In this document: piece after piece, positions 8,267 through 15,422 of the stretch
How positions within the stretch are numbered: the stretch's first letter is position 1
How the letters are laid out: every line of letters begins with the position of its first letter
Program-made: the position numbers and the translations under genes
Assembly (NCBI RefSeq): GCF_020193655.1
Contig: NZ_JADYVE010000002.1
Span: 372,001-436,000 of the forward strand
Direction of reading: 5' to 3'
Length of the DNA stretch: 64,000 nt
Origin: Ensifer sp. IC3342
GTDB taxonomy: Bacteria; Pseudomonadota; Alphaproteobacteria; Rhizobiales; Rhizobiaceae
The notes under the pieces: generated by a model
What the model saw: the letters and a program-made list of their open reading frames with translations, nothing else
The model's database searches: none
What the model was told of the DNA's origin: nothing

Positions 8267-8515
8267 TCATGGCGCGTTGCCCCTCGGCAGCGTTTTCGCA
8301 TAGGCCTCGGCCTGCGCGATGCTGCCATAGGCGATGCCGGTGTTGCCGACCTGATAGAGCAGGCCCCAGCGCCCGCCGTCGGTCTGACGGATCGCATGGC
8401 CGTTGACGACCATCAGCGTCATGTCGCGGAAGTGCTGTTCGATCAGGCGGTTATATTCGGCGACGCCGACCTTTTCGATGAGGGCGGCGCGCTCGACGGG
8501 ATCGTTCCAGTTCAT
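8267..8515 (-). CDS. Hypothetical phage protein
   Basis: 82 residues, ATG 8515 with CGGAG 7 bases upstream. Soluble, helix-rich N-terminus (ERAALIEKVGVAEYNRLIEQHF), then an aromatic beta stretch (GGRWGLLYQVGNTGIAYGS). No motif known to me. Part of the leftward run of small genes between terminase and capsid. Confidence 0.6.
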   Translation of the reverse strand: MNWNDPVERAALIEKVGVAEYNRLIEQHFRDMTLMVVNGHAIRQTDGGRWGLLYQVGNTGIAYGSIAQAEAYAKTLPRGNAP

Positions 8516-8530
8516 GTTTTGTACTCCGAA

Positions 8531-8863
8531 TCAGTAATCCATGTATTTCGGCCAGACGGGGTAGGGGGTGAGCCTGCCGTCCTTCTGCCTCCAGCCCTTG
8601 ACGACGATGCCGTGTCGGCGCATGCAGGCCTTCGCGTCGTCGATCAGGCCGGTGACGTCCACGTTTTCGAGGCCGTAGGCCATCGCCTGATTGGTGCCGA
8701 TGCCTTGGAACCGCTCATCGCAGCGTCTGGCGGCATAGGCCAGCGTCTTCGGCGGCACCGGCTTGCCGGAGATGGTGGAGAATTCGGCGCGCAGACCTTC
8801 TGGGTTGGCGATGCATCCGGCGAGCGGCAGGGCGGCGAGCGCCGCGATCAATGCCTTCTTCAT
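8531..8863 (-). CDS. Small phage lipoprotein
   Basis: 110 residues from ATG 8863. MKKALIAALAALPLAGC is a textbook lipoprotein signal with lipobox LAGC, so the mature protein begins at Cys17 and is likely anchored in the inner or outer membrane. Two further cysteines (ARRCDERF and AKACMRR) could form a disulfide. The start overlaps the stop of the preceding secreted-protein gene. Possibly a superinfection-exclusion or host-surface factor; nothing proves it. Confidence 0.65.
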   Translation of the reverse strand: MKKALIAALAALPLAGCIANPEGLRAEFSTISGKPVPPKTLAYAARRCDERFQGIGTNQAMAYGLENVDVTGLIDDAKACMRRHGIVVKGWRQKDGRLTPYPVWPKYMDY

Positions 8864-9285
8864 TTGGTGTTTCCGTTGAGCTCGTCGGCGATATCGTCGG
8901 CATTGAAGGACGACGGTTCGTCTCGCCGCCATTTTATGGAGGCGTTGTCGAGATAGAACAGGCCGTAATCGTCATCGTAGGTGCCGGTGACGATCACCTT
9001 GCAATCGGTGAAGGCGGAAGGGCCTTCGCATTCCTTCAGTGCTCGGCGCAGATCCTCGCGATTCTTCATCGTCGCCACCCGAATGATCAATGAGCCCCCG
9101 TTGCCGCCGCAATGAATGGCTTGGCTGTCGGGAAATCCAAGTGTGCATGGAACGGAAACGACCTGTCCCACCAGATCCGGCGCATCGACGATGAAATCCT
9201 CGAATGTCATCGCCTTGACGTCCTGCGCCTGTGCCGCCGAGGCAAAAGCAGCTGCGGCGAGCGCTGCTACTACGAGCTTTTTCAT
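8860..9285 (-). CDS. Secreted hypothetical phage protein
   Basis: 141 residues from ATG 9285. Sec signal peptide MKKLVVAALAAAAFASAAQA with cleavage after AQA. The mature part has paired cysteines (SVPCTLG, IHCGGNGG, LKECEGP, TDCKVIV) and looks like a small OB-like beta domain (LVGQVVSVPCTLGF, VIVTGTYDDDYGLFYLDNAS). It overlaps the lipoprotein gene downstream and the 98-residue gene upstream by four bases each. Periplasmic, function unknown. Confidence 0.65.
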   Translation of the reverse strand: MKKLVVAALAAAAFASAAQAQDVKAMTFEDFIVDAPDLVGQVVSVPCTLGFPDSQAIHCGGNGGSLIIRVATMKNREDLRRALKECEGPSAFTDCKVIVTGTYDDDYGLFYLDNASIKWRRDEPSSFNADDIADELNGNTK

Positions 9286-9578
9286 CGTCCGGCCTCCTCG
9301 ATGGTGTCGAGCATTTCCGACCAGTCGTCCGACCCTGCGATGGTGTCGACATATTCCAGATGCTCGTTGAGGCGATGCAGGCGGAACCGCCTGCTCTCGG
9401 GGAATTCCCGCTCGCCGGGGTCGGCGTAGTCGATGAAGACCTGCAGGCGGCGCTGCTCGTCCAGAAAGGAAGGGCAGACGTCGTTGTGCCAAGAGCTATC
9501 CACGAAGCCAGCCGGGATGGCTGGCAGCGTGGCCGGATCGAAATCCGGGAATTCGTTCTGAAGGAGGGGGCTGGTCAT
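9282..9578 (-). CDS. Hypothetical phage protein
   Basis: 98 residues, acidic, aromatic-rich, with no membrane segment. Overlaps its neighbours on both sides by ATGA-type junctions, so it belongs to the same translationally coupled group. The pattern SWHNDVCPSFLDEQRRLQVFIDYADP suggests a compact cytoplasmic domain. No family recognised. Confidence 0.6.
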   Translation of the reverse strand: MTSPLLQNEFPDFDPATLPAIPAGFVDSSWHNDVCPSFLDEQRRLQVFIDYADPGEREFPESRRFRLHRLNEHLEYVDTIAGSDDWSEMLDTIEEAGR

Positions 9579-9799
9579 TTGTAGGTCGCCTTATGAAGGT
9601 TGCGGGCGGCAACGCCCATGTCGATGTAGGTGGCTTTTCCGCCGCGAATGTCGCGTTCGACGACTTTGCCCTCGGCAAGCCAGAGGCGTTCGTGCGGCGT
9701 GAAGAGTTCGTTCATTTCTGAGGGAAGGTACTGGAGCACATGTTCCTGCGGGTGTTTGCCGCCGATCTCGGTATAGAGCAGGTAGGTGGTCGTGGTCAT
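9575..9799 (-). CDS. Hypothetical phage protein, first gene of leftward group
   Basis: 74 residues from ATG 9799 (MTTTTYLLYTEIGG). Small mixed alpha/beta protein, no motif recognised. It is the first gene of the minus-strand group that runs to 8047 and faces, across a 90-bp regulatory gap, the ribbon-helix-helix gene on the plus strand. The inverted repeat in that gap could therefore control both directions. Confidence 0.55.
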   Translation of the reverse strand: MTTTTYLLYTEIGGKHPQEHVLQYLPSEMNELFTPHERLWLAEGKVVERDIRGGKATYIDMGVAARNLHKATYK

Positions 9800-9841
9800 A
9801 ATCGCGTTCTCGTTGGTGTCTTGCCCATCAGGCAAGGTTCA

Positions 9842-9880
9842 TATATACAATCAGCGAGCGAGTTACAACGATTGTATATA
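9842..9880. promoter_or_regulatory. Palindromic operator between divergent genes
   Basis: Perfect 11-bp arms TATATACAATC (9842-9852) and GATTGTATATA (9870-9880) separated by 17 bases, 10 bases before the ATG of the RHH gene. AT-rich in a GC-rich surround. The geometry fits two RHH or HTH dimers binding cooperatively, probably autorepression. Confidence 0.65.
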
Positions 9881-9890
9881 CGATTTAACG

Positions 9891-10067
9891 ATGAAACGAG
9901 CCGATTACCGCAGTATTTCCGACCGCATTGTACTGCCGCTGCCGGAAGGCATGCGGGACGCTATTGACCAGGCGCTACTGGAAGGCGAAGTCCGCGTCGC
10001 CTTCATCCGCACTGCCATCGAAAACGAGCTGGCCCGCCGTGCCCGTAAGGAAAGGCGAACCGGATGA
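9891..10067 (+). CDS. Ribbon-helix-helix regulator
   Basis: 58 residues from ATG 9891. The sequence SDRIVLPLPEGMRDAIDQAL, then EGEVRVAFIRTAIENELARRARK, has the short strand plus two-helix pattern of Arc/CopG/ParD-type RHH proteins. It sits behind a palindromic operator, so autoregulation is likely. Its stop overlaps the ATG of a 24-codon frame. It runs against the surrounding minus-strand head genes, typical of a small morpheme insertion in a phage late region. Could be an antitoxin, but no obvious toxin follows. Confidence 0.65.
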   Translation: MKRADYRSISDRIVLPLPEGMRDAIDQALLEGEVRVAFIRTAIENELARRARKERRTG

Positions 10068-10138
10068 AAGTCGACGCGCTGGTCTTCGATCTCCAATCCG
10101 AACCGTGGATTTTTCGGACTGTTGGATCGATGGGCTGA
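10064..10138 (+). CDS. Possible 24-residue coupled peptide
   Basis: ATG overlaps the RHH stop (ATGA), then 24 codons (MKVDALVFDLQSEPWIF...) to TGA 10136-10138. No ribosome site of its own; translation would depend on coupling. It may equally be a decayed longer gene. Confidence 0.25.
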   Translation: MKVDALVFDLQSEPWIFRTVGSMG

Positions 10139-10171
10139 AGATTGAACCGCAATACCTCGGGAGGAACGAAA

Positions 10172-10420
10172 ATGAGGGCGGGCACCACCAGCGGGCTCGA
10201 CATCTATGTCGTCTATCACAATCCCTCGGACTTTCCGGGGAAGTTTACCTGCCGTCGCCACACGATCAGTCGTGGCGGCGATGGCGGCACCGAAATCTCG
10301 CCGGAGGTGCTCGTCGCCGAGCGCATCGAGCCGATCCGCATCGAGATGAAACAGCGGGGCTTGTATCGGTTACCTCGCTTCCCGAACGACGATCCTGTCA
10401 TCGTCGAATGCTGGCTGTAG
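10172..10420 (+). CDS. Small conserved-looking hypothetical protein
   Basis: 82 residues from ATG 10172, with GGGAGGAACGAAA directly upstream, a strong ribosome site. Begins MRAGTTSGLDIYVVYHNPSD; likely a mixed alpha/beta cytoplasmic protein (SPEVLVAERIEPIRIEMKQRG). It belongs to the plus-strand micro-operon with the RHH gene, 105 bases downstream. No function assigned. Confidence 0.55.
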   Translation: MRAGTTSGLDIYVVYHNPSDFPGKFTCRRHTISRGGDGGTEISPEVLVAERIEPIRIEMKQRGLYRLPRFPNDDPVIVECWL

Positions 10421-10498
10421 CTGAGAGGAGAGCAGCCTCCACGGCAAGCCGCATTTTCGCGCCAAGGCGGGATCCCGGCAAATCTGAAAACCGCCATA

Positions 10499-10527
10499 TT
10501 GCCTCACAGACACGTTTTGTGCCTGTG
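10499..10527. promoter_or_regulatory. TTGCCTCACAGACAC inverted-repeat site
   Basis: TTGCCTCACAGACAC (10499-10513) is followed by GTTTT and GTGCCTGTG, giving 9-bp arms with one mismatch. The same 15-base word, with small changes, occurs at 14949 and in the divergent repressor region at 32471. The site sits between the convergent RHH operon and terminase, so it could be a repressor site or a terminator without a T-run. Confidence 0.4.
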
Positions 10528-10597
10528 GGGTGATAGATTGTACCCGACAGGTGGCGAATCGCGCCCGTAGGCCAGCTGTGGCCGAAGGCGCGGATTT

Positions 10598-12232
10598 TCA
10601 GGCCACAAGCGCGTCCAGATCCAGCTCGTTTTCCGTTTGCAGGCGGCAGGCCGCGACCGCCATCACCGCCGCGACGCCCGCGTCGATCCTGCCGAACGAT
10701 TTTGCCTTCGTCAGCTTGCGGTTCCGGGCGGCGTCCATGTCCACCACCGCGTTCGACACGCACCAGCGCAGCACTGGGTGGCCGCCGTGGACGAGCCGAC
10801 CCTGGACGGCCAGTTCCTCGAAGATCTCGATGGCAGGCGACATCGACTTGTAGCCTTGGCCGAACGGCGACAGCGGCACGAGCACGCCCATGCGCGCGAA
10901 CGACTGCTTCAGCACGTCGATGCGCCACTGGTCGTAGTTGACCTTGGCGAAGAGGATCTTCGACGACAGCTCGCCGACGTCGGCGGCGAGGAAGTCGTAG
11001 TCGAGCACCTGTCCCGGCACCGGGATCAGGAACGAGCGGTCGGCCCAGACGCGGTAGGGCGCGCGGTCGCGAAGCCCGCGTTCGTCGATCGTATCGCCTG
11101 GCGTCCAGATGCGCGGGAACAGCTGCACGTTGCCGTGGTCGTCGTTGACCGCCATGACCAGCGCCGAGAGGTCGGTGCGCGCCGAGAGATCGAGCCCGCC
11201 ATAGACCGGCCTGCCATCGTAGAGCAGATCCTCGGTGAGTTCCCTGTTGCCGCGCGTCCAGACGTTCGGCGACAGGAACGGCGCTTTCGCCTGGACGCGC
11301 TGGTTCAGGTAGAGATTACGCAGCCGCGACTCGAGCGACGGCACCTTTTCCGCCCGCCGCATGGCGGCGCGGAATTCGTCGAGGTCGCGGTAGTCGCCGA
11401 GCGCCGGGTTCGCCTTTCGCCATTGCCGCTCGTCCAAGAGCGCGCAGCCGGGATCGGCGGCGTAGAGGTGGACGGTGAAGGTATCGTCCTCGATCTCGCC
11501 CGCGCGGATCTTCAGGCCGTAGTCGATCAGTTCCGACAGGATATGGTCGTCGGCGGGAGCCTGCGTCGAGATGATCATCATCAGCGGCTCGACCTGCGCG
11601 CCGAGCGAGGTCATCAGCACATCGTAGAGCGCGGCGTTCTTCGCCTGCGCCAGCTCGTCGTAGACGACCAGGTCGAGCCCTTCGCCGAACTGGCCACCGG
11701 CCTCGGCGGCGATGGCCGAATAGAACGACCCGTCGCGGCGATGGGTGACGTGCTTGGTCGACTCCACCAGTTTCAGCCGCTTCATCAGCACCGTGTTCAT
11801 GCGGATCATCTTGGCGACGAAACGGTAGACGATCCCGGCCTGCTTGCGGGTGGTGGCGGCGGACGCAATCACCGAGTTCGGCCTTTTGAACGGGCCGACC
11901 AGGTGCAGAAGGATGATGACCGCGGCAAGCAGCGTTTTGCCGTTACGCCGGCCGACCGAGAAGATCGCCTGCCTGCGCTTGCGCAGCCCGTCCTTGTCGC
12001 GGGGATTGTAGACGTCGCGGATGAATTCGATCTGCGGCTTTGACAGGCGCAGCGGCTTGCCGACGTGCTTCCCCGCCGGGACCACCAGCGAGTGCGCGAA
12101 CGCAATCGCCCTGCCGGACGGCAGGTTCCAGTCCTTTTTCGGCACATTGCGGCGCTGCATGAGCTGGCGCAGTTCGGGCGTCAGGCCGGATGCAGATTTA
12201 CCAGCGAATGTCGCTTGCTTGTCGATAAACAC
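10598..12232 (-). CDS. Phage terminase large subunit
   Basis: 544 residues if started at GTG 12232; ATG 12160 gives 520. Packaging ATPase/nuclease: Walker A-type FSVGRRNGKT at about residues 91-100, an adenine/coupling stretch SVIASAATTRKQA, Walker B DLVVYDELAQ at about 187-196, STQAPADD coupling motif, and a C-terminal RNase H-like nuclease whose first aspartate is in YGGLDLSARTDL. Typical of terminases that pair with P27-type small subunits. The 5' end faces the divergent DUF3489 gene, leaving little room for a leader. Confidence 0.92.
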   Translation of the reverse strand: MFIDKQATFAGKSASGLTPELRQLMQRRNVPKKDWNLPSGRAIAFAHSLVVPAGKHVGKPLRLSKPQIEFIRDVYNPRDKDGLRKRRQAIFSVGRRNGKTLLAAVIILLHLVGPFKRPNSVIASAATTRKQAGIVYRFVAKMIRMNTVLMKRLKLVESTKHVTHRRDGSFYSAIAAEAGGQFGEGLDLVVYDELAQAKNAALYDVLMTSLGAQVEPLMMIISTQAPADDHILSELIDYGLKIRAGEIEDDTFTVHLYAADPGCALLDERQWRKANPALGDYRDLDEFRAAMRRAEKVPSLESRLRNLYLNQRVQAKAPFLSPNVWTRGNRELTEDLLYDGRPVYGGLDLSARTDLSALVMAVNDDHGNVQLFPRIWTPGDTIDERGLRDRAPYRVWADRSFLIPVPGQVLDYDFLAADVGELSSKILFAKVNYDQWRIDVLKQSFARMGVLVPLSPFGQGYKSMSPAIEIFEELAVQGRLVHGGHPVLRWCVSNAVVDMDAARNRKLTKAKSFGRIDAGVAAVMAVAACRLQTENELDLDALVA

Positions 12233-12273
12233 AATCCTATGTCCACAACCGCAACACGAAACGGAGACTTCCC

Positions 12274-12846
12274 ATGATTGCTTTTGAAATCGTAGGTGGT
12301 GACGACCAGTCCAACGAGACCCACGACACCGCACCCGAAACCATCGTCGACTTCGCCGAGGCGCAGGACGCCATGAAGGGCAAGCGCCGCAAGAGCGGCA
12401 CCCTGCGCTTCCCGCCGCCGGTCGACCTCGACGAGGTCGACCCGCCTTTGCCCGACGGCATCAAGGCGATCCCCGGCGGCATCGAGTATCCCGACGGCAC
12501 GCAGGTCACCGAGGCGACCGCGAGCGCCGAGGAGGCGAAGCCCGCCAAGGGCCGCAAGGCGAAAGAGCCGAAGGAGCCAAAGGAGCCAAAGGTGAAGAAG
12601 GCGAAGGCCGAAAAGCCGGTGAAGGCGCCGCGCGAAAACAAGACTGACACGCTGGTGCTGATGCTGTTGGACGACAAGGGTGCCACCACCGACGAGGTCG
12701 CCAAGGCCTTTGGCTGGCTGGCGCACACCACGCGCGCGGCGATCTCGACGCTGCCGAAGAAGAAGCAGTTCCCCGAGGGCCATGTCCTTTCCAAGGAGAA
12801 GGTCGAGGAGCGCGGTCTGGTCTACCGCATCGTCAAGGCCGAATAG
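12274..12846 (+). CDS. DUF3489 domain protein
   Basis: 190 residues. The C-terminal ~70 residues (DTLVLMLLDDKGATTDEVAK, then FGWLAHTTRAAISTLPKKK, then ERGLVYRIV) are the winged-helix-like DUF3489 pattern. A long Lys/Glu/Pro linker (KEPKEPKEPKVKK) precedes it. It runs opposite to the terminase and methyltransferase genes and overlaps the 3' end of the latter by 14 bases. A plus-strand terminator follows, so it is a self-contained transcription unit, probably DNA-binding. Confidence 0.75.
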   Translation: MIAFEIVGGDDQSNETHDTAPETIVDFAEAQDAMKGKRRKSGTLRFPPPVDLDEVDPPLPDGIKAIPGGIEYPDGTQVTEATASAEEAKPAKGRKAKEPKEPKEPKVKKAKAEKPVKAPRENKTDTLVLMLLDDKGATTDEVAKAFGWLAHTTRAAISTLPKKKQFPEGHVLSKEKVEERGLVYRIVKAE

Positions 12847-14065
12847 CGCCAGCCGCAGCATCGTCGAACGAAGGCCCGCCGTCCAAGCGGGCCTTTTCTC
12901 CTGTGAAGTCCTGCCAGCGTTTCACCGCCACATCGACATAGGCCGGATTGATTTCCAGACACAGCGCCACCCGCGCCTCCATCTCGGCGGCGATCATCGT
13001 CGTGCCCGAGCCGACGAAGGGATCGTAGACCGCCTGACCGGCGGAAGAATTGTTCTGCATCGGGCGGCGCATCGCCTCGACCGGCTTCTGCGTCGAATGG
13101 CCGTGGCCGGAGTCCTCGCGCGCCGGGATCGTCCAAAGCGTCGATTGCGAGCGGTCGCCGCACCAGTTTCCCTTCTTGCGGACGGCGTACCAGCATGGCT
13201 CGTGCTGCCAGTGGTAATCGCCGCGCGACAGCGCGAAGCGGTCCTTGGCCCAGATGATCTGCGAGCGGATCTCGAAGCCGGAGGCCTCCAGCGACCGCTG
13301 CACCTCGGAGGCGTATTTCCCGGCGTGCCAGACGTAGGCGACCGGGCCGGGAAAGAGGTCGTAGGCCTGCCGCCAGTCGGCACGCTCGTCGTTGACGACT
13401 TCGCCCATCTTCAGCCTGTTGCGGTTGACGCCCGCCTCGGCGCGCCAGTGCGGGTCGTAGTCGACGCCATAGGGCGGGTCGGTCACCATCAGGCTCGGCT
13501 TGGTCCCGGCGAGCAGCCGCTCGACGTCAGTCGCTTTGCACGCGTCGCCGCACAGAATCCGGTGCGCGCCGCAGAGCCACAGGTCGCCGGGTTTCGTCGT
13601 CGCGACGTCGGGTAGGGGCGGGGTCTCGTCGGGATCCGTGAGGCCGGGATTGCCGGTGAGCTGGCCAAGGCGGCGCAGCTCACGCTCGGAAAAGCCGATC
13701 AGCGCAGCCATGTCTGGCAGCGCATCCAGTTCGGCGGCCAACAGCTTGACGTCCCACCCGGCGTTCAGCGCCAGCTGGTTGTCGGCGAGGCGATAGGCCT
13801 TGATCTGCTTCTGCGTCCAGCCGCGTGCCACCATCACCGGCACCAGTGCCAGGCCCATCTCCTTGGCTGCGAGCGCGCGACCGTGACCGGCGATCAGTTC
13901 GCCCGCCTCGTCGACGAGGAGCGGGATGGTGAAACCGAATTCGCGGATCGATGCGGCGATCTGCGCCACCTGCTCCGGCGAGTGCGTGCGCGCATTGGCG
14001 GCGTAGTGTTTCAGGCTGGCGAGCGGCCTGCGCTCGACCGCGTCGGCGGGCCAAGGCAGGTTCAT
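12833..14065 (-). CDS. ParB-domain DNA methyltransferase (beta class)
   Basis: 410 residues. Residues 10-130 are a ParB/Srx-like domain (VDEAGELIAGHGRALAAKEM is the characteristic GHGR motif). Residues 155-400 are an N6-adenine or N4-cytosine methyltransferase with DPPY at 196-199 and the AdoMet motif DPFVGSGTT at about 348-356; this order (IV before I) is the beta class. No restriction partner is adjacent. Such ParB-MTase fusions are common in phages next to terminase and are thought to protect phage DNA or mark packaging sites. Overlaps the 82-residue gene upstream by 4 bases. Confidence 0.9.
   Translation of the reverse strand: MNLPWPADAVERRPLASLKHYAANARTHSPEQVAQIAASIREFGFTIPLLVDEAGELIAGHGRALAAKEMGLALVPVMVARGWTQKQIKAYRLADNQLALNAGWDVKLLAAELDALPDMAALIGFSERELRRLGQLTGNPGLTDPDETPPLPDVATTKPGDLWLCGAHRILCGDACKATDVERLLAGTKPSLMVTDPPYGVDYDPHWRAEAGVNRNRLKMGEVVNDERADWRQAYDLFPGPVAYVWHAGKYASEVQRSLEASGFEIRSQIIWAKDRFALSRGDYHWQHEPCWYAVRKKGNWCGDRSQSTLWTIPAREDSGHGHSTQKPVEAMRRPMQNNSSAGQAVYDPFVGSGTTMIAAEMEARVALCLEINPAYVDVAVKRWQDFTGEKARLDGGPSFDDAAAGAIRP
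12872..12898 (+). terminator. Intrinsic terminator of the DUF3489 gene
   Basis: AGGCCCGC (12872-12879), 7-base loop, GCGGGCCT (12887-12894), then TTTC. It lies 25 bases past the DUF3489 stop and inside the coding end of the opposing methyltransferase gene. Confidence 0.7.
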
Positions 14066-14310
14066 GTGGCGTCCTTCCTGACATCGCTGACGACGACGCT
14101 CTTGGTGGCGTTCGCCAAGTTCTGCGCCTCGTCCATGTCGACCGTGACGGTGATCGACACCGCCACCCGGCCATGGCCGTAGTCGCCGCCGTTTTTCAGA
14201 GCGCCGATCACCTCCCGCGCGAACAGCGCGCCATAGCGGGCGATGTTGCCGGTGAGATCGAGGCCTTTGACCGGCGTGGCGGTGGCAGGGATCCTGCTCT
14301 TCTTGCTCAT
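14062..14310 (-). CDS. Hypothetical phage protein
   Basis: 82 residues, ATG 14310 with GGGAG upstream. Basic N-terminus (MSKKSRIPATATPVKG), helix NIARYGALFAREVIGALKNG, then a beta-strand pair (GRVAVSITVTVDMDEAQNLA). One base separates it from the small terminase gene upstream and it overlaps the methyltransferase start, so the packaging genes form one operon. Function unknown. Confidence 0.6.
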   Translation of the reverse strand: MSKKSRIPATATPVKGLDLTGNIARYGALFAREVIGALKNGGDYGHGRVAVSITVTVDMDEAQNLANATKSVVVSDVRKDAT

Positions 14311-14311
14311 C

Positions 14312-14767
14312 TCAATCTCCCAGCAGCAGCGTGATCGGGTCGGTGTCCCAGCGATCCGGGTGCGCCAGCCGCGCGCGGCCCGCAGGCGTCAGCCCCAGCT
14401 CCGAGCCGGTGGACATCATCGCCTTGACCGCGTTGTTCATGACGACGAGCAGCGGATTGCGGATCGGTCCCTGCGGCGACTGGATCAAGAGGCCGGTCTT
14501 GTCGAGCTTCTCGCGCGCCTGCCGGAACACCGACCAATTGACCGCATAGGCCTCCAAAGCCGCTTCATCCGCCCGCGTCAGCACGCCCTCCGGCAGCGAA
14601 CTGACCACGTCCAGCCACATCTCCTCGGCCTGCTCGCTTAACCCCGGAGGCATCCTCGGATGGCCCAGTCCATGCGGCTCGTCGTAGATGCGCTGGACGC
14701 CGACATTGGAGCGATTTCCCTCGGCGATCTTCACCACTTTCGACTTCGGTTTTTGACCTTTTGGCAT
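14312..14767 (-). CDS. Phage terminase small subunit, P27 family
   Basis: 151 residues from ATG 14767 (MPKGQKPKSKVVKI); a 9-residue longer form is possible. The pattern is that of P27 small terminases: basic N-terminus, PPGLSEQAEEMWLDVVSSLP, LTRADEAALEAYAVNWSVFR, and GPIRNPLLVVMNNAVKAM. It recognises packaging sites and hands DNA to the large subunit. Upstream one would expect the HNH gene; instead the cargo region begins, and the intact HNH gene is 11.5 kb away. Confidence 0.88.
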   Translation of the reverse strand: MPKGQKPKSKVVKIAEGNRSNVGVQRIYDEPHGLGHPRMPPGLSEQAEEMWLDVVSSLPEGVLTRADEAALEAYAVNWSVFRQAREKLDKTGLLIQSPQGPIRNPLLVVMNNAVKAMMSTGSELGLTPAGRARLAHPDRWDTDPITLLLGD

Positions 14768-14989
14768 GCTTTTGCACCCATCTCGTCTAACCATCGGGAA
14801 TCATAGGCCAAAAAAACCCGCCCTGAAATGACAACAAGAGCACAGGCGCGCCTCCGGGCCTCGAAGCCATATTTTCCGCCAGTCCCCCCTGGGCGAGACG
14901 TCCTCCCGCGAGCCGCCGCGCTGCCGGTCGAGGGGATGCTTCGAGGTCTTGCCTCAGAGGCACGCCTCAAAAGGCAGGCACCAAACGTC

Positions 14990-15069
14990 GCCGACGATCA
15001 CCAACGTCAGCGGCGATGCGTTGAGCCATGCCTCGCCTGCACTTGGCTCGTCTGCGCCCATGGGTGGTT
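14990..15069 (-). pseudogene. Decayed 3' fragment of HNH nuclease gene (copy i)
   Basis: Minus-strand translation reads NHPWAQTSQ in the frame of the HNH C-terminus, then loses frame (remnants IAAD...RRR follow in another frame). Equivalent to residues ~93 onward of the intact HNH protein at 26257-26655. The remaining 5' part of the gene is missing. Confidence 0.6.
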
Positions 15070-15079
15070 GGGAGAAGAG

Positions 15080-15180
15080 GGAGACGACGTACTCATTCGA
15101 GCGAAGATCGTGTGGTAGACATAGCCGGGCTCATCCGCGTCGAATGCAGCTACACCATTCCGGCGAGCGGCCCGACAACA
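15080..15180 (+). pseudogene. Decayed copy of the small gene next to HNH
   Basis: GDDVLIRAKIVW (15080-15115) followed by a stop, then in a shifted frame VDIAGLIRVECSYTIP, matches GDEVLIRGKVVW and FDENGLFRVKIPGYQYPI of the intact gene at 26688-26873. Together with the HNH fragment immediately to its left it is a collapsed copy of the HNH/small-gene pair. Confidence 0.65.
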
Positions 15181-15422
15181 TCACCGACCGGGGCGCTGAC
15201 AACGGTCCCGCGCGGGGCCACGGCGGTAAGGTCGGTAAGCGGTAAAACTGAGGCAAAGGCGCTTCAGCGCCCTCTCGAAGCCGGATTATTAGCGATAGCC
15301 GCAAGCGTATCCGCCAGTCCTTTACCTACAAAGGCTTACATTTGCTAGCTCAGAGTAATTATCCTTCTGATTGTCGTTTTGCGCTAATATAGATTTTTCC
15401 GTGTATATATCAGGAGGGGAAA

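Larger units (their letters stand above)
14768..15422. other. Gap with decayed HNH/small-gene remnants
   Basis: No convincing intact gene in this 655-base stretch. It contains the repressor-type word TTGCCTCAGAGGCAC (14949-14963), a reverse TTGCCTCA (15249-15256), and degraded pieces of the HNH tail and of the 61-codon gene that neighbours HNH at 26.7 kb. The last ~100 bases before 15423 are AT-rich and probably hold the promoter of the cargo gene (TAATATAGA near 15385). Confidence 0.6.

Noticed and set aside
10637..12043. 468-codon plus-strand frame opposite terminase
   Set aside because: Antisense of the large terminase with clear Walker motifs; no ribosome site or domain.
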